DNA from: Candidatus Poribacteria bacterium
GTDB lineage: Bacteria; Poribacteria; WGA-4E; WGA-3G
Assembly (NCBI GenBank): GCA_022819945.1
Contig: JAJEGI010000134.1
Coordinates: forward strand, 1 to 54,523
Reading direction: 5' to 3'
DNA: 54,523 nt
Shown here: in pieces, positions 50,355 through 54,523 of the stretch
Layout of the letters: every line of letters starts with the position of its first letter
How positions within the stretch are numbered: position 1 is the first letter of the stretch
The notes under the pieces: model-generated
The model's database searches: none
What the model saw: the letters and a program-made list of their open reading frames with translations, nothing else
Told to the model about the DNA's origin: nothing
Position numbers and translations under genes: made by a program

Positions 50355-50388
50355 ATATTTATAACGGACTTGAAAGGAGGTTAATGGT

Positions 50389-51828
50389 ATGCCAATTTAT
50401 GAAAAACTGATGGGTAATCCATTTGTTGATGCAGGTGTTTGTGGAATATGTGAATGGTTAGGACGCAACGTACAACCGGAGCAGATTACTACCGATGATC
50501 TTGAGCGGGTTGTTAACAATGTTGCTGTAATGATGCAGACAGATGCTGGTTGGAATAATTTATACGGAATTTTTCCAAACGGGGTCTTAACTAATCCAAG
50601 TTTTAACAAATGCAAGACAGTGAAGTGCAAGATACCTAACAGGTGTATGGCATTAAACGCTTCGTATAGCAAGTGCAATCGAGTGGAATTATTTAAAAAC
50701 GAATGTAAAGGTTATATGGACAAAATCTCTGAGTTACAACAAGCGGGGGATTGTATGGGATGCGGCAGACGTAATGCGAATACATGGCTTTCAAGAACTA
50801 ACGTTCCACTAACAGGCGGGAAAAATAGCAACTATTTTCCAGTCTTTTCAGAGGGGGCAGGTTATTGCGCCGCATGTGCTCTCGCTATTCAAATGTCCCC
50901 GCTCGTTTATATGGGAACTGCTGGAAAATATCTTACACTCCACTCTAATTCTTGGAAAGCAATGAGGAGTTGGACACGGGTATGTGTTGAGGATATTCGC
51001 AGGCAACAACTTCAAAAGGATATAACCGGTTGTTTTAATCCTGATTATAAAAATCCACGCAACGGGATGTTCTACATGGCGCGTAAAATGACCCAATATC
51101 AAGAAATGCGGACCGATGAGAATATATCTATACAAGTTTACTGCTGGACAAATTACAACCAAGGTCCCGAACTTGAAATATTCTACATGCCAGCTACCGT
51201 ATTTAAATTTTTACGCAATGTCTACCAAAGTGGGTTTAATACGGCATGGCAGGAAATTGTCCGAAGTGGTTACTTAGTCAATTGGGCAAAAGTGAAATCC
51301 GAGGAAGATTACAAAAACCGCACAAACCGCGTCTATGAAAACCTGTTGCAGGATATATCAATTCTTGGATTCTTTTTAAATAGGCGGCACAGAAAACCGC
51401 GCGGGAATTGGGAATTGCTTTCTCTCTATCTAAAGGAGGTTAGAACTATGGAACCAACGCAACTTGAAAAAATTAAGCAGGTCGGAGATCTCATTGCGAA
51501 GTGCATCGAAAAATCTGGACGCGATAGACGACTTAAGCAATTGGAGGGTGCTAAGAGTTACAGTGAGTGCAGAAATATCCTGCGATACGTCATCCGTGAT
51601 AGAATTGAACAAGGTGCCCCTGAGCCGCTTTTTTCTATTGATGACTATATGGAGTATCTTTTCCCTGCCAGCGATAACCTGAACCTTACACCGTGGCGAG
51701 AGACGCGCGACCTACTCCTATTTCGGATTTACGAGCAACTTCACAATTGGCTACAGGAACAAGGTTATGTAGACTACGATGAAGATAATACAACGGACCC
51801 AGACGATACATCTCAAGAGGAGGACTAA
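50389..51828 (+). CDS. cas8b: Type I-B Cas8 large subunit (Cst1-like)
   Basis: A 479-residue protein in the cas8 position of a Cst/Tneap-type I-B operon. It has a CxxC pair at 122/125 (DCMGCGRRNANTW) and another at 160/163 (GYCAACALAI), a zinc-finger arrangement seen in Cst1 proteins, with MSPLVYMGTAGKYL after it. GNPFVDAGVCGIC opens the protein. The large subunit recognises the PAM and recruits Cas3. The SD AAAGGAGG lies 8 nt before the ATG. A second start inside the gene (see 51448) probably yields a small subunit. The stop is 2 nt from cas7. The subtype is inferred from cas5/cas7 as well. Confidence 0.82.
   Translation: MPIYEKLMGNPFVDAGVCGICEWLGRNVQPEQITTDDLERVVNNVAVMMQTDAGWNNLYGIFPNGVLTNPSFNKCKTVKCKIPNRCMALNASYSKCNRVELFKNECKGYMDKISELQQAGDCMGCGRRNANTWLSRTNVPLTGGKNSNYFPVFSEGAGYCAACALAIQMSPLVYMGTAGKYLTLHSNSWKAMRSWTRVCVEDIRRQQLQKDITGCFNPDYKNPRNGMFYMARKMTQYQEMRTDENISIQVYCWTNYNQGPELEIFYMPATVFKFLRNVYQSGFNTAWQEIVRSGYLVNWAKVKSEEDYKNRTNRVYENLLQDISILGFFLNRRHRKPRGNWELLSLYLKEVRTMEPTQLEKIKQVGDLIAKCIEKSGRDRRLKQLEGAKSYSECRNILRYVIRDRIEQGAPEPLFSIDDYMEYLFPASDNLNLTPWRETRDLLLFRIYEQLHNWLQEQGYVDYDEDNTTDPDDTSQEED
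51448..51828 (+). CDS. cas11: Predicted internal-start Cas11 small subunit inside cas8
   Basis: An ATG at codon 354 of cas8, in frame, is preceded by AAAGGAGG with an 8-nt spacing, the same SD and distance as the main cas8 start; 11 bases (AAAGGAGGTTA) are identical. The product would be 126 residues (MEPTQLEKIKQVGDL... SQEED), helix-rich and ending in an acidic tail, which fits a Cas11 small subunit. Internal translation of Cas11 from cas8 is known for some type I systems (I-B, I-C, I-D). That it happens here is inferred from the sequence signal. Confidence 0.72.
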   Translation: MEPTQLEKIKQVGDLIAKCIEKSGRDRRLKQLEGAKSYSECRNILRYVIRDRIEQGAPEPLFSIDDYMEYLFPASDNLNLTPWRETRDLLLFRIYEQLHNWLQEQGYVDYDEDNTTDPDDTSQEED

Positions 51829-51830
51829 TC

Positions 51831-52862
51831 ATGTCTAAACACCTTATCGGACTAACCTTAATTGACGCTCCCTATTCTGCACTAAATAATGCAGGAACAG
51901 AAGCTTCTCAAGCAACTGAGAATATCGTTACCGTCAAGAAACTTCAGAAAGGACGTGATACTTATCCGTATGTCTCCGGTCAAGCGTGGCGCAATTGGTG
52001 GCGTACTACCCTTGAACAAGAATTTGACGACTGGAAAAACTCACCGATAGAACGTGAGAAAAAAATTGCTTTTACAGCTGCAGATCCGGTGGCTTATGAC
52101 GATGACGATGTCTTTGGTTATATGCGCGCACAAAGCGAAATGCAAGGAAAGAAAAAGGTCAACTTGACAGTTACACGCTTGTCACCACTCAAGTGCTCAC
52201 CACTTATTTCCATTGATCCGCAAACCCCAACGAATGATTTCGGCGTGATGGCACGTCAAGAAGGCGACCCTGTGCCTTATGAACATCAGTTTTATTCATG
52301 TGTTCTCCAAGGAATTTTTTCCCTTGACCTTGCAGCAGTTGGCACGTTTTCCCATATCAATAAAACGGGTTATCTGAACATTGCGGAGAGCTATGTTGCC
52401 AAAATTCAGGAGGCACACGGTACACAGATTGGCGAAGAACCTGTGTGGGTTCTCCCAAAAGAAACTCGCGTCCGACGCTGCCAACAAACTCTCGAAGCGT
52501 TAACACTGTTGAGTGGTGGGGCAAAGCTAACATCTCATCTCACCGATGTCACTCCTAAACTGATTATTCTTTCAGTCCTTAACGGTGGAAATCATCCGTT
52601 TATGAACCTGATGGTTGAGCAAAATGGAGTCGGAGAACTCTCCACAGATGCATTACGGGAAATTATTGAAGATTACGCTGACCGGTTCTGTGATGCAATT
52701 TACATCGGTAGACGCAGCGGATTCATGGATGAATTGGATGAGGAACTTAACGATTTAGCGAACAATAATGACCTACCGTGCCAAGTTATTTACGATTCGC
52801 CAAATAAGGTCATCGCTCAATTGACAGGAAAGTTGGAAGAACACATTGGAGACTCGCCATGA
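51831..52862 (+). CDS. cas7: Type I-B Cas7 backbone protein (Cst2/DevR-like)
   Basis: A 343-residue Cas7 of the Cst2/DevR group, which forms the crRNA-covering backbone of Cascade. Family features are the start LIGLTLIDAPYSALNNAGTE, the conserved YPYVSGQAWRNWWRTTL (residues about 45-61) and a later RRCQQTLEALTLLSGGAK. The SD GAGGAGG precedes the ATG by 7 nt. It overlaps cas5 by 4 nt (ATGA). The subtype assignment to I-B (Tneap) rests mainly on this protein. Confidence 0.88.
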   Translation: MSKHLIGLTLIDAPYSALNNAGTEASQATENIVTVKKLQKGRDTYPYVSGQAWRNWWRTTLEQEFDDWKNSPIEREKKIAFTAADPVAYDDDDVFGYMRAQSEMQGKKKVNLTVTRLSPLKCSPLISIDPQTPTNDFGVMARQEGDPVPYEHQFYSCVLQGIFSLDLAAVGTFSHINKTGYLNIAESYVAKIQEAHGTQIGEEPVWVLPKETRVRRCQQTLEALTLLSGGAKLTSHLTDVTPKLIILSVLNGGNHPFMNLMVEQNGVGELSTDALREIIEDYADRFCDAIYIGRRSGFMDELDEELNDLANNNDLPCQVIYDSPNKVIAQLTGKLEEHIGDSP

Positions 52863-53587
52863 AAGTGACTCGCGTTCACATTACAGGATGGGTTGCTTCT
52901 TTCAGGAATCCGCTATTCATTAGTGGATTCCAACCAACACTCCCCTTGCCGCCCTTATCAGCAATCTATGGTATCCTTACCGCTGCAAAAGGCGAGTGGG
53001 TTACACCACATGATGCATCTGTGGGATTTGTCTTTCACAGTGATGGAAAAGCTGTTGATTTAGAAACCCTTTACGAGTTCGGTGGTGGATTAGATGCCAA
53101 GTCAAACATCAACAAACGCGAATTTCTCATTCAACCCGAACTCTACCTTTATACACCCGAAATGTGGTTGAGAGAGGCATTTGAACGTCCACGCTACCCT
53201 TTACTCTTGGGACGTTCCTCTGATTTAGCGACAGTGAAATCAATACAGGAAATTGAATTGGAGAATAGATTAGAAACAACCTATCAGGATACGCTGCTCC
53301 CGTTCCCGGACACACAGCTTTACGGTCAGGTACAGGCACTTCCGACCCACTTCACAGCGGAGATCCCACGTCGCCCTTGTGGCACGCGGGCATACTGTTT
53401 GATTACTGAACAGATTAAGTATACCGGTAATGTTCTACACGATCCTGAAAAAAATTGGGGAGTCTATCTCCACGAACGCATCCCTGGAGATTTTACCGTT
53501 CCAACCGAACAAGGCAGAAAACCTGTTGACAAAGATTATAAAGTGCCTGATGTAAGCGGAAAGCAGATGCAATTTCCCGGCATCTAA
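52859..53587 (+). CDS. cas5: Type I-B Cas5
   Basis: A 242-residue RAMP protein that caps the 5' handle of the crRNA. VTRVHITGWVASFRNPLFISGFQPTLPLPPLSAIYGIL is a Cas5t-type N-terminus, including the PLPPLSAIYG motif (residues about 30-39). A FxxTYQDTLLPFPDTQLY stretch and RRPCGTRAYCLITEQ lie later. Translation is coupled to cas7 by ATGA. The gene usually followed by cas3 is here followed by a REP sequence and a transposase gene, so the operon is interrupted or ends here. Confidence 0.87.
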   Translation: MKVTRVHITGWVASFRNPLFISGFQPTLPLPPLSAIYGILTAAKGEWVTPHDASVGFVFHSDGKAVDLETLYEFGGGLDAKSNINKREFLIQPELYLYTPEMWLREAFERPRYPLLLGRSSDLATVKSIQEIELENRLETTYQDTLLPFPDTQLYGQVQALPTHFTAEIPRRPCGTRAYCLITEQIKYTGNVLHDPEKNWGVYLHERIPGDFTVPTEQGRKPVDKDYKVPDVSGKQMQFPGI

Positions 53588-53599
53588 TCCAAATACATT

Positions 53600-53622
53600 G
53601 TAGGGGCGAGGTCCCTCGCCCG
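53600..53622. repeat. REP palindrome upstream of the transposase
   Basis: GGGCGAGG-TCC-CTCGCCC with a preceding GTAG forms a stem just after cas5. Similar REP units occur inside the transposase gene and in the array after it. Confidence 0.7.
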
Positions 53623-53638
53623 CTGAGGAGGTTTCCTT

Positions 53639-54277
53639 ATGAACTCCAAATCCGATCTGCCTCGCCGCCGTGCCACACGTCTACGAGATTATGATTACAC
53701 CCAACCCGGTGCATATTTCGTGACCATCTGTGTACAACACCGAAAATGTTTATTTGGGACAATAACAGATGGCAAAATGCTATTGAATGAGGTAGGTCAA
53801 ATTGTCGTTGACTGTTTGAGCCATATTCCACAACATTTTCTGACTGTTGACTTAGACGCGTATGTTGTTATGCCTAATCATATTCACGGAATTGTCGCGT
53901 GGGGAACCTCATTACCGGGGAATCCACATCCACCAGACACCACCAGAGAACGTAGGGGCGAGGTCCCCTCGTCCGCAGTGTACCAACCGCGCATCGTAGG
54001 GGCGGGGTCCCCCCGCTTGTCCGAAAACAATCCAAACCGTACTAACAAAACCCGCTCTCCTTCATTGGGTAAAATCATAGCCTATTTCAAATACCAATCT
54101 ACCAAGCATATCAACCAAAGCTACAATACACCCGGGGCGCGCCTTTGGCAAAGAAATTATCACGATCACATTATCCGAAACGATCCAGATTTACGACGAC
54201 TTCGCGAATACATTCAGATTAACCCAATGAAATGGGAATTAGATCAATTACATCCTGACAACCCTTCCAAATGGTAA
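53639..54277 (+). CDS. REP-associated tyrosine transposase (RAYT, Y1 family)
   Basis: A 212-residue Y1_Tnp HUH transposase. The HUH motif is VVMPNHIHGIVAW (residues about 77-89) and the catalytic Tyr lies in IIAYFKYQSTKHIN (about 144-157); LRRLREYIQINPMKWE is the family's C-terminal signature. A stretch at about residues 100-130 is encoded by two REP palindromes inserted in frame. The SD GAGGAGG lies 7 nt before the ATG. It is flanked by REPs on both sides. RAYTs are linked to REP dispersal. Confidence 0.9.
   Translation: MNSKSDLPRRRATRLRDYDYTQPGAYFVTICVQHRKCLFGTITDGKMLLNEVGQIVVDCLSHIPQHFLTVDLDAYVVMPNHIHGIVAWGTSLPGNPHPPDTTRERRGEVPSSAVYQPRIVGAGSPRLSENNPNRTNKTRSPSLGKIIAYFKYQSTKHINQSYNTPGARLWQRNYHDHIIRNDPDLRRLREYIQINPMKWELDQLHPDNPSKW
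53952..54018. repeat. Two REP palindromes inside the transposase coding sequence
   Basis: GTAGGGGCGAGGTCCCCTCG (53952-) and GTAGGGGCGGGGTCCCCCCG (53996-) lie in the region between the HUH motif and the catalytic Tyr. They match the intergenic REP at 53600 and keep the reading frame. Confidence 0.75.
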
Positions 54278-54298
54278 AAGACCCTTGAATGGAACAAA

Positions 54299-54523
54299 GC
54301 GGACGTGGAGACCACGCCCCTACGAAATTATGGAAATGATTGTAGCGGACGTGGAGACCACACCCCTACGAAATTATGTTATGGAAACGATTGCAGCGGA
54401 CGTGGAGACCACGCCCCTACGAAATTATGTTATGGAAACGATTGTAGCGGACGTGGAGACCACGCCCCTACGAAATTATGTTATGGAAACGATCATAACG
54501 GACGTGGAGACCACGCCCCTACG
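54299..54523. repeat. Tandem REP array, about 51-bp unit, 5 copies (runs off the window)
   Basis: Units start at 54299, 54345, 54396, 54447 and 54498. Each has GCGGACGTGGAGACCACGCC with a CGTGG/CCACG stem, CCTACGAAATTATG and, except in the shorter first unit, TTATGGAAACGATT. Unit 1 is 46 nt, the others 51. The inter-hairpin sequence is conserved, so it is not CRISPR. Confidence 0.85.

Noticed and set aside
54299..54523. Tandem repeats beside cas genes as a CRISPR array
   Set aside because: The sequence between the hairpins is the same in every unit, so there are no spacers; it is a REP tandem array.
1..54523. tRNA or rRNA genes
   Set aside because: Reading for T-loop (GGTTCGAATCC-like) patterns with a matching acceptor stem gave no convincing candidate; a covariance search would be decisive.

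Overview
The window reads as a chromosomal segment of an uncultivated diderm (Gram-negative type) bacterium of moderate GC content. The best guess is a Candidatus Poribacteria-like or other FCB/PVC-affiliated genome. This rests on BamA, Skp/OmpH, LpxD, Lnt and LolCD (outer membrane and lipoprotein machinery), on a mix of sulfatase-like, PIG-L, SMP-30, DegT and DUF5916 genes, and on many short palindromic intergenic repeats. The phylum is an inference; no rRNA or tRNA gene was seen.

Layout. 1-9.3 kb: a HEAT/TPR protein, a membrane protein, a phosphohexomutase, YvcK/CofD, then glnS-gltX coupled by an ATGA overlap, and a small HigA-N-terminus-like protein. 9.3-18.5 kb: a DegT aminotransferase and a defence island made of a PIN protein with a fused partner-like tail, a type III Mod methyltransferase, a DUF3696-type ATPase, a putative nuclease partner and a type III Res helicase-nuclease. 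18.8-22.4 kb (minus): a sulfatase-like hydrolase with Thr at the nucleophile position, a UbiA gene split by an in-frame TGA, and a beta-helix protein. 22.8-23.9 kb: PIG-L deacetylase and a small diheme protein. 24.2-43.4 kb (minus): a long co-directional block prmA, dnaJ, grpE, GGGP-synthase-like, trmH-like, DGGGP-synthase-like UbiA, lpxD, ompH, bamA, ilvE, lolD, lolC, GNAT, lysS, prfB (programmed frameshift), lnt. 43.5-48.7 kb: a DUF5916 outer-membrane protein, a tandem PurS-like protein, a methyltransferase and an SMP-30 protein. 49.5-54.5 kb: a type I-B (Cst/Tneap-like) cas operon, cas6-cas8-cas7-cas5, followed by a REP-associated transposase and a tandem REP array where cas3 would be expected.

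Three points stand out. First, a roughly 130-bp MITE-like repeat with 15-bp terminal inverted repeats (one copy has a perfect 10-bp target duplication) ends exactly 43 nt before the -10 box of a sigma70-like promoter in three of three copies with an intact right end, always in the same orientation. Second, cas8 carries an in-frame internal start with the same Shine-Dalgarno and 8-nt spacing as its main start, predicting a separate Cas11-like small subunit. Third, the ATPase plus putative nuclease pair between mod and res, with its own promoter, is a candidate composite defence system. The archaeal-type ether-lipid gene pair inside the cell-envelope block is also notable.
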